From Escallonia rubra (lineage: Eukaryota; Streptophyta; Magnoliopsida; Escalloniales; Escalloniaceae), in NCBI GenBank assembly GCA_033065855.1, contig JAVXUO010001960.1, forward strand, positions 62,001-126,000: a DNA stretch of 64,000 nt, in the 5' to 3' direction. How positions within the stretch are numbered: position 1 is the first letter of the stretch; every line of letters begins with the position of its first letter. Made by a program: the position numbers and the translations under genes. The notes under the pieces were generated by a model. The model did no database searches. It was not told the DNA's origin and worked only from the letters and a program-made list of their open reading frames with translations. Of the stretch, positions 23,391 to 35,090 are shown piece after piece.

Positions 23391-24936
23391 CTGTGCCCCA
23401 CCTGCTCAAGCCTTGGCCTACCCTATTGCATTTTTCCACACGTGCAAGTTCGGATGTACTCACACTCCATGTACCACGACATGTTGCCTACCATCTTATA
23501 TCAATGAAAAGTTGTATCTTCCAGACTTAGCCAAATTTTTCACGCCACCATTATTGATATGCAAGTCTACTTGCACCATCCTTGAGTATATAGCCTACCC
23601 CCTTGGGGGCTTTACCCTATCCCCATTCCTATCCAAGCCTGCTACCACACCCTCAATCTGACTTTGCATAACGAATTCGTAGGTGGTGCGCGGGGTGGCT
23701 CGAGCCACGCTACCAAGTCTCAACTTCCTTTGTCGACATCGATGCCGACCTCGCGATGCCCTTGTCAGGCACGCACGCACCAAGTCTCTCCCCCTCTCAT
23801 ACCTTGCCTGCTCAGGGTCACGTTACCACTCGTAGTGTCCTTCCTCGACACCCTCGCCCAAGTTCCCTTATCACTTTGGCGGGAGTTAGAAGGATTTATA
23901 GGGAAAAAAAATCATCTCCTTCATCTCTTATTTTGGGGATGTAAAAGAATTTCAAAAGTTTTTCATATCTCCCTCCCTCATTGTGGCAAAGCACAAAAAA
24001 TAATACAATTAATAATAAAATTAAATTAATTTAGAATTAAAAATTCAAATTTTGAAATTCAAATCCACAACTCAAAGGGCAGAACCGACGCCTCCCCCGA
24101 CCCAATTGCCCTCTGTCATCCCAAAGTATGACTCGTTAAACCGACACCCCAACCGCCCCTAGCCCGATCCATAATACCCCAAACCCTGATTTCCCCGAAA
24201 CCTTAATCTTTAACATCTTGCACCGCTAAGCTTCTGTGCCGCCACCCCTTCGGCATCTCATGTTAGCATGCCCCATTTTCTTTTCCTTCCTCTTTTCTCC
24301 TCCCTGGACCATCAACACCTTTCACCATCTCTCTCTCCATCCATCATCACCACACATTGTAAAAAAAAGACACACACACACACACAAAATGTGCAACGAC
24401 ACAACGTCGCACCTCCCGCGACATCCTTCGCCTCGCTCCCTCCCATGCCATTTTTTAAAACTCAACGGTTGTGCCCCCAACGTTTTTGTCACCTTGCCCA
24501 GCATCACGACGCCAGACCACGCCCCGACATCTGTCGTCATGCCCCCACGTCACGACGCCTAACCGTGCTCTTGCATCCGCCATCGTGCCCCTCGGTCATG
24601 ACACACGAAAGCTCCCCTGCATACGACGTGTTTGTCATTGTGCCCCAGTGTCGCCGGCCACACTCATGCGCCTATCATCGTGTCCTCGCCTCGTGACACC
24701 TGACCACGCCCCTGCACATGTCTGTTGCCGCGCCTCCAAGTCGCAACGCTTGACAACGCCCAAACATCCCCAACCTTCAGTAGATGGTGCACGAGGTGAG
24801 CCCCTTACTCCTCACTCTCGTCCTTCAATAACGACGCCAGTGAATCTCAGGCCAACACACATCAAGTATACTTCTAAGTATGAACTTGCAAGTATGCATG
24901 CGTTACACGCCCAGGTTGCCCCTCCTCGCATTCCAC
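23391..24936 (+). other. Non-coding remainder of the gag-only element's interior
   Basis: No pol domain was found in any frame. The segment 24,480-24,780 has degenerate CATGACGCC...ACCACGCCCC repeats like those in the LTRs, and a short CA microsatellite lies near 24,370. Pro/His/Ser-rich frames over 24,236-25,010 are composition artefacts. Confidence 0.55.
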
Positions 24937-24950
24937 TTGCAGGGGGCTTA
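24937..24950 (+). other. Polypurine-like tract before the 3' LTR
   Basis: TTGCAGGGGGCTTA lies immediately upstream of the second LTR start TGTGGCTATC; the purine core is GCAGGGGG. It is shorter than usual, which fits an old copy. Confidence 0.45.
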
Positions 24951-27114
24951 TGTGGCTATCAAATTTTGGCTATGAACTTTTGGACCGCTCTTGGGTCCCT
25001 TTTTCCATAACACGTCAATATTTTCAATGGTCAAAGTTCAACGTTACCGAGCTGGTCAACCCGAAGCACACCCTTAAGTCACGTATTTCTCTTCATAGTT
25101 AAGTAACATACTTTTTCTCTCCACTAAGAAACGTACTTTTCTTCTTCGCTAAGAAACGTACTCTTCTTCTACCCTAAGAAACTTCTTCCCAAAGCAACGT
25201 ACTTTTCTTTTACGCTAAATAACGTACTTTTCTTCTCCACTAAGTAACGTACTTTTCTTCTCCACTTAGAAATGTACTTTTCTTATTTGCCAAGTAACAT
25301 ACTTTTCTTCTTTCCTCAGTAACATATTTTTCTTCTCCGTTAAGTAAATTATTTTGGCGCGACCTCGGCCTTCCCCTAAGGGTTGGCTATTTCACGACAC
25401 TTACCATCATGCAGCCACAATATCGATGGAAGAGCCGCCTCTGTGAAACCTATCATCGCGCATGAGCCCTCTCTGCGTCACGTGCCCCCGGCACGATGCT
25501 CGTCTCTGTGATAGTCGTCGCCGTGCCCGAGCACCGTCTTTGCATCATGTTTCCCTAGCATGATGCTCGTCTCCGCAATAGTCTCTCCGTGCCCATACGG
25601 TGTGCAGCATCTTGTAGGGATAGGCGACTCCTCCTGCACACTATCTATACCAGGGAGCTCCAAGTGCTCCGACATAAGGATTCCCCTCTAATGAGGTAGG
25701 TGACTCTTCCAGGACATTATATCGGCCCATCAGGTAGGCTTATCCTCCTGAACACTACCTTGGCACGCTCCGGCACAAGGACTCACCCGTGGGATAGACT
25801 TGTCTCTTAGACATTATCTCTGTCAGGGAGCTCCAAGTGCTCCGGCATGAATAATCCCCTTCTGCCAGGTAGGCAACTTTTTCGGGACACTGCATCGACC
25901 GGTCGGGTAGAAGACTCCTACGGGACACTACCTTGCATGGCGGGCAAGCAACTCTTTCGGGACACTACCTCAGGACGTCAAGTAGGCGAATTCTCTGGGA
26001 CACTACCTTGGCGTGCTCGGAGTGCTTCTGCACAAGGACTCGCCTCGGGATATCCTCGCTCTTTAAGACACTATCTCCGCTAAGGATCTCCAAGTGCTTC
26101 GAAATGAATACTCTTCTTCTTCCAGGTAGGCAACTTCTTCAGGACACAACCTCAGCCCGTCAGGTAGGCGACTCATGTAGGACAGTTCTTCAGCGTGTCG
26201 GGCATGCAACTCTTTCCAGACATTACATCGGCCTTTCAGGTAAGGGACTCCTCTGGGACACTACCTTGGCGTGCTCCGAGTGCCTCGGCATAAGGACTCA
26301 CCAACAGGATAAGCTCACTCTCTAAGACACTATCTCTGCCAGGGTGTCTGCATGACTAGTCTATATGCTTCGGCACTGGGGGCTTTTCATTGGCACCCCT
26401 AGGGACTATGACCATCGGATCACTCTGAGACAGAAGCAGGTCTCCGAATGGCATCGCGCCTAGTCCACCTGACAGTTGGGCGTCGGGCTTTCCCCACCGC
26501 TGCCAGGTCCTCAGTATCTCTTGAAGCTGATGTGGGACTCTACAAGGGCTATAAAATGGCGTAGATCATGGCGTAGATCAAAAGGCTCTCTGGCCACACC
26601 GGTGCTATAATGGCCAGTCCTTCCAGACAGACAAAGCGACGTTGTGCGCGGCAGGGCGGGTGATTATGTGATCCGACAGTCTCTGGAATATCGACATTTG
26701 TGGGCCGCTCAGTGAAGTGTCACTCCTAACAGCACCGCATGTCACTTGATGACATAATTATCTCAAACCTTATAGTTAGAGGACTTGAGAATTCATTTGG
26801 AGGACTTCAGACTTTTAGACATCAAAATAGAACTCATTTTCTCATTCACTTTCTCACTCTAGAATTCTAGAGAGAGAAACACATAAAACCCTAACGCTTG
26901 ACTCTGAACCCGAGCATTGGAATGTGATTGTCATCGTGTATTCACCCCGCGCTTTTCCCCTCGGAGCACTGCCTTAGGCTCTGTCTGGGAAGCCCTTGGT
27001 CTCTGCCCTTGTTCCATCCTTGCTCTGTCCCACATCAGCATACTTCGCATCTGACTCGGACTGCATTTTTTGTAGCACCTCCATGTCTACTACGAACCCA
27101 CTTCCTTGGCATCA
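24951..27114 (+). repeat. 3' LTR of the gag-only element
   Basis: 2,164 bp from TGTGGCTATC to CTTGGCATCA, co-linear with the 5' LTR. It has about ten AAGTAACGTACTTTTCTTC-type units (25,080-25,350) against about four in the 5' LTR. A TATA box CTATAAAATG lies at 26,549-26,558, and the leader before GAGAGAAACACAT matches the 5' LTR and the minus-strand solo LTR at 7,809-9,268. Confidence 0.75.
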
Positions 27115-27202
27115 ACATGTTATGAGTATTAGATTTCTAGTAAGCAGGAATATATTGGAATAGTATGTTAAGCCCGCCACCTGGTCGAGGGTGTAATAGA
27201 TT

Positions 27203-27215
27203 TGGTATCAGAGCC
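27203..27215 (+). other. tRNA-Met primer-binding site of the split gypsy element
   Basis: TGGTATCAGAGCC, complementary to the 3' end of plant initiator tRNA-Met and the most common primer site in plant LTR elements, lies five bases after the inferred LTR end. Confidence 0.75.
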
Positions 27216-28397
27216 AGGTTAAGATCCAATAGACTTCTAAGCCTAAGATAATATGTGATTGAAATTAAATTTTGAAAAGGCAGATTATGTTTTAGTAATT
27301 TATTTGATGTTTCAACATAAGACTGAGATTTGGACCGAGTATTCAATAGTAGACCACATGTTGCTTGCTTGAGAGTTCAGTAATTTTAAGCAATGACCAA
27401 GAGGATGGTAGATGATAAGATTATAATCTTCTAGTGTTTTGGAGTAGCTCTATCAAATAATAACTATAGACGGTAAAGGTTGTGATTGCAAGATATAAGT
27501 CATGTGGTAACTTAGAGACTTAAACTTTGGCGGATGTGTGATGTGTGTTTGTAGTGTAGAATCAATTTTTGGATCCTTTTTAAGGTAATATTTTTCTCTG
27601 TGGTGAAGTTGGTAATAGTTTGAACTCGTTTGGTTTGATACATCAGAGTGCGTAGCAAAAGTATATTGGTTACTATTTTCAATCTTCAGGATGATGTGTA
27701 AGTACTTATAAAATTTTGGTCATCCATGTTAGCTAAGTCAAAGTGGTATACTTCAAAGGTTGTTCGATTATTGATTTTGGTGTCTGACTAATAAAAACAG
27801 ATGGAAAATATATTTATCTTTAGTTGATCTCATGGTTTTTATTAGTGAACTTCACATAAATTGTATTATCGCATATTTCATTTAGGCCTTAGATATTGAG
27901 TTTGTGGTCTTAATAGTCAATAGGATATGGATAGGAAGATTGAGTATGATGATTATTTTGAGTAACATGTGATTGAAGTATTAAGTGTTTGTGGGCGTCG
28001 AATATACGACTCTGAAACTTGATGTTAGCGATTTGATGAAGTGTAGTATTTGAAAGGCTTATGGTGTGATCGATGCATTGGGTGGAACGCCAATAACTTA
28101 GCAAGGGTAGTTACTCGTTAGCATCAGTTGTCGGCAAAATGTTATCAAGACAGTATTGAGATGACTCCATTTATAGCTTTGTACATGCATAAATTTTGAT
28201 CATCGAGAAGCTAGTTAAGGTTGCCGAGGTGATGAGAAGAACTCAAGATTCAGTTCTTATAAAGTACAAGTCATATCTGATGCATAAATTGCTTAGCACT
28301 TTAAGTACACCTTAAACTTGAAGGCGTGACAAAATCTTTTAATTTCTTCTGTGTTTCGAACACAAAATAGAAATTCAATGATTTGTATTACCTTTTG
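27216..28397 (+). other. Decayed internal region of the gypsy element
   Basis: AT-rich sequence after the primer site without a usable frame. A faint coding-like patch near 28,060-28,290 (GATGCATTGGGTGG...) resembles the patch at 11,080-11,110 (GATGCATTAGGTTGG). No gag or pol motif was certain. Confidence 0.4.
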
Positions 28398-28406
28398 TTA
28401 GAAAAA
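28398..28406. repeat. Left 9-bp target duplication of Mutator-type element 2
   Basis: TTAGAAAAA, repeated exactly at 29,586-29,594. Confidence 0.8.
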
Positions 28407-29585
28407 GGGTCAAATACACGTAGGTACCCTGAAACTACCACAAAATCTCAATTGAGGGTCTCAAAGTTTAATTTTTACACACAAGGGCATGTAACTCCAA
28501 AGTTGCAACAAGTAAAGGCATCCGTCTAAATTCCTAACGGTTCACCCCTTTCCGTTAGGGGCATTTTTGGGAACTCATTTTTGGGAACTCACAGTGGCAC
28601 CAGCACCGCACCGTGGAGACCCCCAGCTCAAACTCCGACCACGCACACGCCACCGGAGTCGCCGTTGACGCAAAACCGCTGGAACCAACATTACAGGAAA
28701 ACACAAATGGGAAGATGTTCGAAACCCGCAAAAACAACAGCGAAGCCGCGGGCACCATGAACCGCCGGCCATCGCCGTGAAGGGGCTGAAGCGCCGAAAC
28801 AGATACAACATCTCAACAAGAGAGAGAGAGAGAGAGAATAGAAGACGCAGCAGCGCCACCATCGGACTCGCGCAGTCACTACCGTGACCAGTGATAGCGC
28901 TAATCGCCGTCGTCGCGCCGCTACCAGCTTCCAAATCAACGTCACAGTTCCGAGCCACCGCAGCCACAGGAAAATCGTCGTCGTTGTCCACCACAACCGA
29001 CGGCGACCGCTGCCGGCCCAGACGGAGCTCACCGTCACTACCAGCTGCAGCTCCGCTAGGGAGCAGGCAATCAACGGTGGGCCATCAAATCCGGTCTACC
29101 TGCACAGCGCCGGCTAGGTCTGTGTCCGGCTCCACAGCATGATCCGATCGATGCTTCTTCCATCCGTCGCCGGACCGACGATCTCCTCTCCGGCCAGATC
29201 ATGGCACCAGCCGATGTCATCACCACCGAGACGGGTAGTGCCCTCGCCGCCGTGCCAATAAGGCCACCAGCTGTACCCGATCTACTTCCAAAGGCCATGG
29301 ATTGGTATGAGTGAAACAATTTGAAATGAGTGAAACAATGCCAATTTTAGGGTTCCAAATATTAATAGGTTAGGGTTCTAAAAATCAAGGGATTTTACAA
29401 TAAAAAATTAAATATGAGTTCCCAAAAATGCCCCTAACGGAAAGGGGTGAACCGTTAGGAATTTAGACGGATGCCCTTACCTGTTGCAAATTTGGAGTTA
29501 CAGGCCCTTATGTGTAAAAATTAAACTTTGAGACCCTCAATTGAGACTTTGTAGTAGTTTCAGGGTACCTACGTGTATTTGACCC
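28407..29585. mobile_element. Non-autonomous Mutator-type (Pack-MULE-like) element 2
   Basis: A 1,179-bp element with terminal inverted repeats of about 180 bp. It begins GGGTCAAATACACGTAGG, ends with its reverse complement, and is flanked by a perfect 9-bp duplication. The middle (about 28,590-29,300) is strongly GC-rich within AT-rich surroundings and holds long overlapping frames on both strands (for example minus 28,575-28,994 and 28,691-29,074), as expected of captured gene sequence. No protein family was recognised, so the donor is unknown. A GA microsatellite lies at 28,819-28,840. It sits inside the old gypsy interior. Confidence 0.75.
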
Positions 29586-29594
29586 TTAGAAAAA
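29586..29594. repeat. Right 9-bp target duplication of Mutator-type element 2
   Basis: TTAGAAAAA, identical to 28,398-28,406. Confidence 0.8.
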
Positions 29595-29963
29595 AAATGT
29601 GAATTGGATTCCCAATTCCCAATTTGAATTCCAAAATTTGAAAGAATTGATTCCAAACATAGCACGGTAAGACTTCTTTGTTGTATACTTAATCAAACGT
29701 TTTACATAAGTTAGCATGAGCGTTTAGCATGTTATGTATAATATAGTTTTTCAGGTTTGACCCGAATAAAAAAAACATTTGAAGCCGAAGCAAAAAACCG
29801 AGTTCCTCTAAACGTTAAATTAAAAACCGAAGTGAAACCAAAATAAAAACATTTGGATTGTTTGAGGTCTGACTATTACAAATGAAACTGCATGACTCGA
29901 ATAATGAGCACTCCTATGGACGGGTACTGATATAGTTTAAAATACACCCCTAATCAGCATACA
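29595..29963. other. AT-rich spacer
   Basis: No gene or repeat structure seen. Confidence 0.4.
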
Positions 29964-30358
29964 ACATGTGTCAATTATGACTCACGGTCAAACTTGGTCA
30001 ACTACGAAGTTGGCAGTTACCTTATTGGGGGAATTAGGGTTCTGAAAAGAATCCTAACGTGATCCTCAAGGGTTAGGCCCAAGGCCCAGCCGTTAGGCTC
30101 CTAATTCCACTAGGTTCTTAGACCCACATCTATATAAAAGGGACTCCCCCAGTCATGCAAACAACTTCACACATAGACACACCGTCTTTTCTTGCTTTCT
30201 TAGAGTTCTACCCTATAGCTGCGCTCTGACTTAAGTATCGAAAAGTTCTCCGGTAGAAACCTTCCCCCCCCCCCCCCCCTTCGGCGGTCATTCTTGTTCT
30301 GTCTTGCAGGTCAACGTTCCAGGCCGTTGTTCCCGATTAACTTTTAACCGGCAACATG
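29964..30358 (+). mobile_element. Short solo LTR with 5-bp target duplications
   Basis: A 385-bp LTR (29,969-30,353) runs from TGTCAATTATG to ACCGGCA and is flanked by ACATG on both sides (29,964-29,968 and 30,354-30,358). It has a TATATAAAAG box at 30,131 and a CTGACTTAAGTATCG...TTCTCCGG segment of the kind found in the R/U5 part of plant gypsy LTRs. A 16-18 base C run lies near 30,267. No internal sequence or second LTR is attached. Confidence 0.75.
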
Positions 30359-30735
30359 TACGAAAATAGTTGATGAAGTCACCTCTACTAATGCCATAAA
30401 CTCGTACGCAACGAGTAGTTTCATATGAATTAATTATTTTTACAGCCTAAAAAAAAATCACGAGGGACACAATTTTTACTCCCACCACCTCTCAGGCACG
30501 AAAAATTGTACATAATTTGGTAACGCTTCTGTCATGACTCTTAGCGACAAAGCTCTGGTACTAATGTCTCATTTTCCCATCAAGTCTTATAACAAGTGAC
30601 ACTAAAAGTGGTTTGGTCTCTGATAAAGAAGGTCGGATCACCAGGAATGGACAACGTTTACATCGTTGCTTGGAAAACAAAGGCTAAAACAGAGGGTGCC
30701 TTGACTTTATACCTACTACACAAAAGGAGGTCGGA
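30359..30735. other. Spacer without recognised features
   Basis: No protein-like frame, RNA gene or element end was identified. Confidence 0.4.
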
Positions 30736-30770
30736 TCCCATGTTTTCTTAATTTTCCCAAAAGGAAAGGG

Positions 30771-31538
30771 GAAATTAGGAAAACATGGGATTTGTGATTA
30801 AATATTTGGGATTGATGGATTTGTTTGTGGAAATTAAGAAAAGAGGGGGCCAATTTCTCAAATTCCTGAAAGGTGGGGTGACTTGAGAAAAAATGGGTTT
30901 CTCAAAAACTCATGTTTTCCTCTTCCCCAAAATGCCCCTCCTCACAGTAAACCCACTTCGGTCCCTTCGTCCAGCCATTCTCGCCCCCAATCGGCCCTCC
31001 ACTTCATCCCCCTTCCCTCTAATTCTCCCTACCCCACTCCACCTCCCCCCCCCCCCGCCAACCCCGCAGGTTACCCCACCCCTTCTACAGTCACCCCCAC
31101 CCCACCCCACCCCAACCCCCATATTTCCCCCCAACCGCGACTGTCCCCCAAGCCGAGACTCATACGCACGGCTGTCTCCCTCCTCCAAGCACGGCTGTCT
31201 CCTCCCCGCACCCAGCACCGCTCCCACAGCACGGTCCTCCATCCCCTTCGCCCAACCCCTCAGCCTCCAACCACCACTACGTGGTGGTCCTTCCTCCATC
31301 CCCGCTGTCGTAACGGATGTTGTGACGAGAAAATCAAGGATCTTTTCATGCATGTCGTTGTAGAGGCACTGAAGATCTTCTTCCGAAGCTCGACGTTGGT
31401 GCGCGCCAGTGTAAAGGTACCCCTTCTTACATTTTTTGAGTGATCAGCAGTTTCTTTGACGTTTGTTTGTTCGCGCCGCTGTATAGCCCGACTGTTGTGT
31501 TGTTGCTTTTTATGATCGAGTATTTTTTGGCAAATTCT
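30771..31538 (+). repeat. Duplicated segment A, inverted copy of 59,658-60,416
   Basis: About 760 bp is near-identical in reverse complement to the DNA immediately upstream of the dioxygenase gene at 60,472. It includes a C-rich, Pro/Ser-rich frame (30,893-31,363) and a GAAGATCTTCTTCCGAAGC segment before AAAGGTACCCC. Similarity starts and ends sharply (31,538 is GCAAATTC). The Pro-rich frame survives in both copies but with small indels, and is more likely a non-coding C-rich tract than a gene. Confidence 0.85.
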
Positions 31539-33700
31539 TGATTTTGAGTGGGATGATAGAATAATGAAGAGCAGATTCTAATATCAACTTCAATTATTGT
31601 CATGTGAAGGCATGACCCAAGGAATTCTACTAACAGCCATGCAAGGCACAAGTTAGTGGAAGAGACTATATGGATGAATTGCTAATCAACTTACAGCCTA
31701 AGCAATGATGAATTAGATAGCCGACCAAATAGTGCAAACATGAACATATGATATAACCTAACAAACGGTGTATATATAGATGAACACTAACTGGCTTGTT
31801 AGTTGCTTTTTGGCATTGTTTCCGTATGTTTATCCAAAACGAATACAGAAAATGGTAAAAATACATGCCCAAAAACATCTTTTTTTGCCATCGTGGAAAA
31901 CAAAAAATGCAAAAGTACTTGGCCTAAAACTCCTTTGTCTTTGAGAATTTACCTCAGTTTGTGGTGTGCAGTCATCACAGATCATGCGGATTCAATGTCA
32001 TTATCACCGTCCAACTAGAACAGTATCTAGCAGTACCATCAAGCTCGTATGATATCGAGTTTCACGCTTCCATCCTGATTTAGAATTCCACGTGACTGCC
32101 ATTTTTAACCAAAAAGTAGGTAATGAAGTTCACATTACCCACCTATTTGTAGCGGCAAATTCACATCGATGGGAAATCAAATGGCAAAATAATTACTGTG
32201 GACCTCTCGCCTTTCTACGAGGGGCGTGGAGGATTGAATGGCAATCTTGGTTAAAAAGCAGTCGTTTCTCAATAATTTTCAATGCCATTTAATCTAGTGA
32301 ATCTTTCCTTACGTACACATATGCCTAATAACATATCACGGACTGAGAGAGCATAACATAATCTATGTTAACTAGCAGCCATTTCTCTCAAGCCAATGGC
32401 ATGCTTATTGTTTTGCTTCTAACCTGGTAAAGAGGCGGTTGCTCCTTACACTTATTCTATGTGCAACGCTGGGGGGGGGGGGGGGACATTCCTGAGTCTC
32501 TCATGCCCATAGGGAAGAGGATCTGAAAATGTAGAATACAGTCCTTGAAGCATTCATCGTAGCCTATGTCAATGCCAAAGCACTGATAAATGCATTTACC
32601 TATGCAATATTCCACTTGCTGCTGCATGGCATCCAAACATTGCCAACATCAACGCTAATAGCACAACAGCCACCTTGACATAATTTATAATACCGGAATC
32701 TTTCTCCAGCCCTAAAAATCAAAATGAACTCTTTATGATGCAACATAAGCAAATAGAATAAAGGCAACTTGATTGGTCAAAAACCATGTTGGCCCTTGGT
32801 TGAACAAATATGGTGCTAGAGTGGTTTATGATGCAGCTAGCAATGTCCAAGCAAAGCTGAATACTCTAAATTTGTAATCAGGGGATGGCCTAAAGCTCAA
32901 TACTGAGTGCTAAAACCACCATTACAGCCCTTCCGCTCCCATTTAGTCTACTGGACAACAAACTAGTGTTGTTGTATGGACCTTGATTCCTGTGGCTTTT
33001 CTTCTTCCTATCATGTTTTTGTTTTTGTTTAGTTTCAGATTTGATACTTATTAGACGGCAACGAGTTGGATGTTATATTGTTTCTTAGTTAATTAGTAAG
33101 CATTTATATTTAGGTTTTTTGCGATTGATATGAGTAAATGGGCAACGAGAAGTTGCATTTAAATACACTTGCATCTGCTTGGTAGTAAATTATTTTTATG
33201 AGAATCATGAAAATGTGCAAAGCCGAAATTGGGTATGGATTATTTACTTTGAAGGAGAAAAGTGTTTTATTCCTATAATCCTCAAGATAGATGTAGGGAA
33301 GGTAGCTAAGTATTATTTGAAGATTGGAAATTGTGGTAGAAGCCATTTGACCCACCAAGTAGCCCCATACAGTAATGTAAATCTAACATGGGACTTGGAG
33401 GGGTTGGTGGGTGGGGGTAGGGTGGCGCATGGGGTGGGGGTCGGAAGGATAGGGGTGGGAGGGTGAGGGGGTGTGTGGCATGTATGTATTGCAGAGTGTC
33501 AAATGTGATTTGGAGGGGAAGATGGGGAGGTACTTTGGGGAGAGCAATTTAAAGGAGTTGAAAAAATCCATCTTTTCTTAACCTCTACCCTTGTTCAGAA
33601 ATTATAAAAAGTAGACCCATCTTTTCTTAAGTTTTCAAAACAAATCCACCTTTTATAAAACATTTACCCCAAAACCCCTCATTTCCTAATTTCCCCGTTA
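31539..33700. other. Spacer inside the possible inverted-repeat element
   Basis: No gene recognised. It contains a run of about 15 G at 32,471-32,485. A G-rich, pyrimidine-poor tract at 33,395-33,540 may be the diverged right counterpart of the C-rich tract in segment A. Confidence 0.4.
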
Positions 33701-33710
33701 ATATTTGTTT

Positions 33711-35090
33711 GTTTTTGTCGAATTTTGTTTCATGACATAGAATTATCTCATTACCAATAACATATAAAGGTAACTAGCCAGGGGACAACAAAGAGAACAT
33801 CTAGGTGGTAAAGGATCAGGGGCAAACGTCAGGTCCCCAGCTTCAAAAACAATGTAGATCATAAAGAAAAAAAATTGCCTATCCTAAAGTTCAGCTGCTT
33901 ATCATCAGACTTAAAAAGATTTTGTTGGCTTGACAAAAGACACTATCCTGTTATTAGAAAGAGACATGGTAATAGAATTAATCTGTTAAAAGTATGCCTG
34001 CTTAGGTGTGCATCTATATGCAAGACTTCTTCGCAAAATGAATGCCTTTGAGTCTCTTATATTCTGCTTCTCTACTCTCCAATTTTTTTTTAATCCCTTA
34101 CTGTACTCTATTTATATTTTAATTTCCTGCTCTTTCATGGATTATTTTTAGTGGATTATGCGAGATGTTGGCCGGGTTCACAAAACACACTAAGCTGGAT
34201 CACTGAGGGAAAGAGAATGATAAAACTCCATTGGTTAAACGAAATGAGAAGGTAGACTGAGGGCTTAAGTATAGTATCAAATGATAGGGCAACTTCGGAA
34301 TCGTAAACCTGTTCGCAGCTAGAACAAACATTCTACCTCAATTTGCGTCCATATTCTTAGTTATGTTCTAGCTATGTTTTTTGAAGAACATAATGTAACT
34401 ATGTTTTAAACACGATCAGAGTAACAGTTGAATCTTCCGCGTCTATTTATCTATTGTACTTGGCTGGTTCGTGTCTTTAATTATTGATATGTTGTTATAT
34501 ATCTAATTACATTGTATTTCATAAATTTCATTCTATAATTATGAAAGAAGGCTTAGAAACTCCAAGGGATTTCAAATAGAGTAGCATTTTATCCACTGAG
34601 ATTGCTAAAAGTGACTCCGGAGAAAATCTCATTAGTTCTTAGTATGCTTTTTTGTGAGTTTTGTGGTCTCATACACTAACCTTTTAAGATGTTACACTTG
34701 ATTTAGAACCAATTCTTTTTAAAATTAAATTACAAGAGGTAATTGAATTTATTTGGGGCATTAACAGATCTAATTAGAATAAGTTTGGAAAATTAATGCA
34801 CTGATGTAAGATATATGATGCCTAAGACAACTTCTAACCCCGCATTGGCAGTAAATGTGCAATTGATCTTGCAGATGTGACTGATATCATATTTTTTGGT
34901 AATGGTGGTGGTTTTTCATGAGGTGGTTATGGCTGACTGTGATAGTGTTATACAACGGAAGTCATAGCAATAATTATGGCAGCAACTATGGATGTATGTT
35001 GGTATTAATGATGGTTGTCTTAACAACAATGGTGCCTGTATCAGTGGTAGCGGTCGTAGTTTATCAGTGGTAAAACTTAGCTCCGTATAC
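33711..35090. other. AT-rich spacer
   Basis: No gene found; a short GGT-rich patch is present at 34,905-35,060. Confidence 0.4.

Larger units (their letters stand above)
19271..27114 (+). mobile_element. Gag-only LTR retrotransposon (TR-GAG-like, Tat-type gypsy)
   Basis: Two long direct repeats flank a 3.3-kb internal region that holds a primer-site-like sequence, a decayed gag and a polypurine tract, but no protease, reverse transcriptase, RNase H or integrase. Flanks are AAATG (19,266-19,270) and ACATG (27,115-27,119), a 4/5 match consistent with an aged 5-bp target duplication. The two LTRs differ considerably in sequence and in copy number of their internal repeats, so the insertion is old. 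Elements of this build depend on an autonomous partner. Confidence 0.7.
18338..27198 (+). mobile_element. 5' LTR of a gypsy-type element split by a nested element
   Basis: Starts TGTAAGATCC and ends about 27,198 with GGGTGTAATA, five bases before a tRNA-Met primer site. The 7.8-kb element at 19,271-27,114 is inserted in it, so the LTR itself is about 1.0 kb (18,338-19,270 plus about 27,115-27,198). No 3' LTR partner was recognised in the window. Confidence 0.55.
30736..33710. mobile_element. Possible terminal-inverted-repeat element
   Basis: GGGGAAATTAGGAAA near 30,769 has its reverse complement TTTCCTAATTTCCCC ending about 33,705. The sequences just inside are diverged inverted matches (for example TTTGTTT..GGAAATTAAGAAAAGA on the left, its complement near 33,620 on the right). 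A further short palindrome (TCCCATGTTTTC...GAAAACATGGGA) sits at 30,737-30,789. No target duplication was found and no transposase is inside, so the assignment is tentative. Confidence 0.35.

Noticed and set aside
30883..31443. Long Pro/Ser-rich frames in segment A (and at 59,832-60,302 in segment B)
   Set aside because: Frames in several phases follow a C-rich tract, the two copies differ by indels that break the frame, and no domain is visible.
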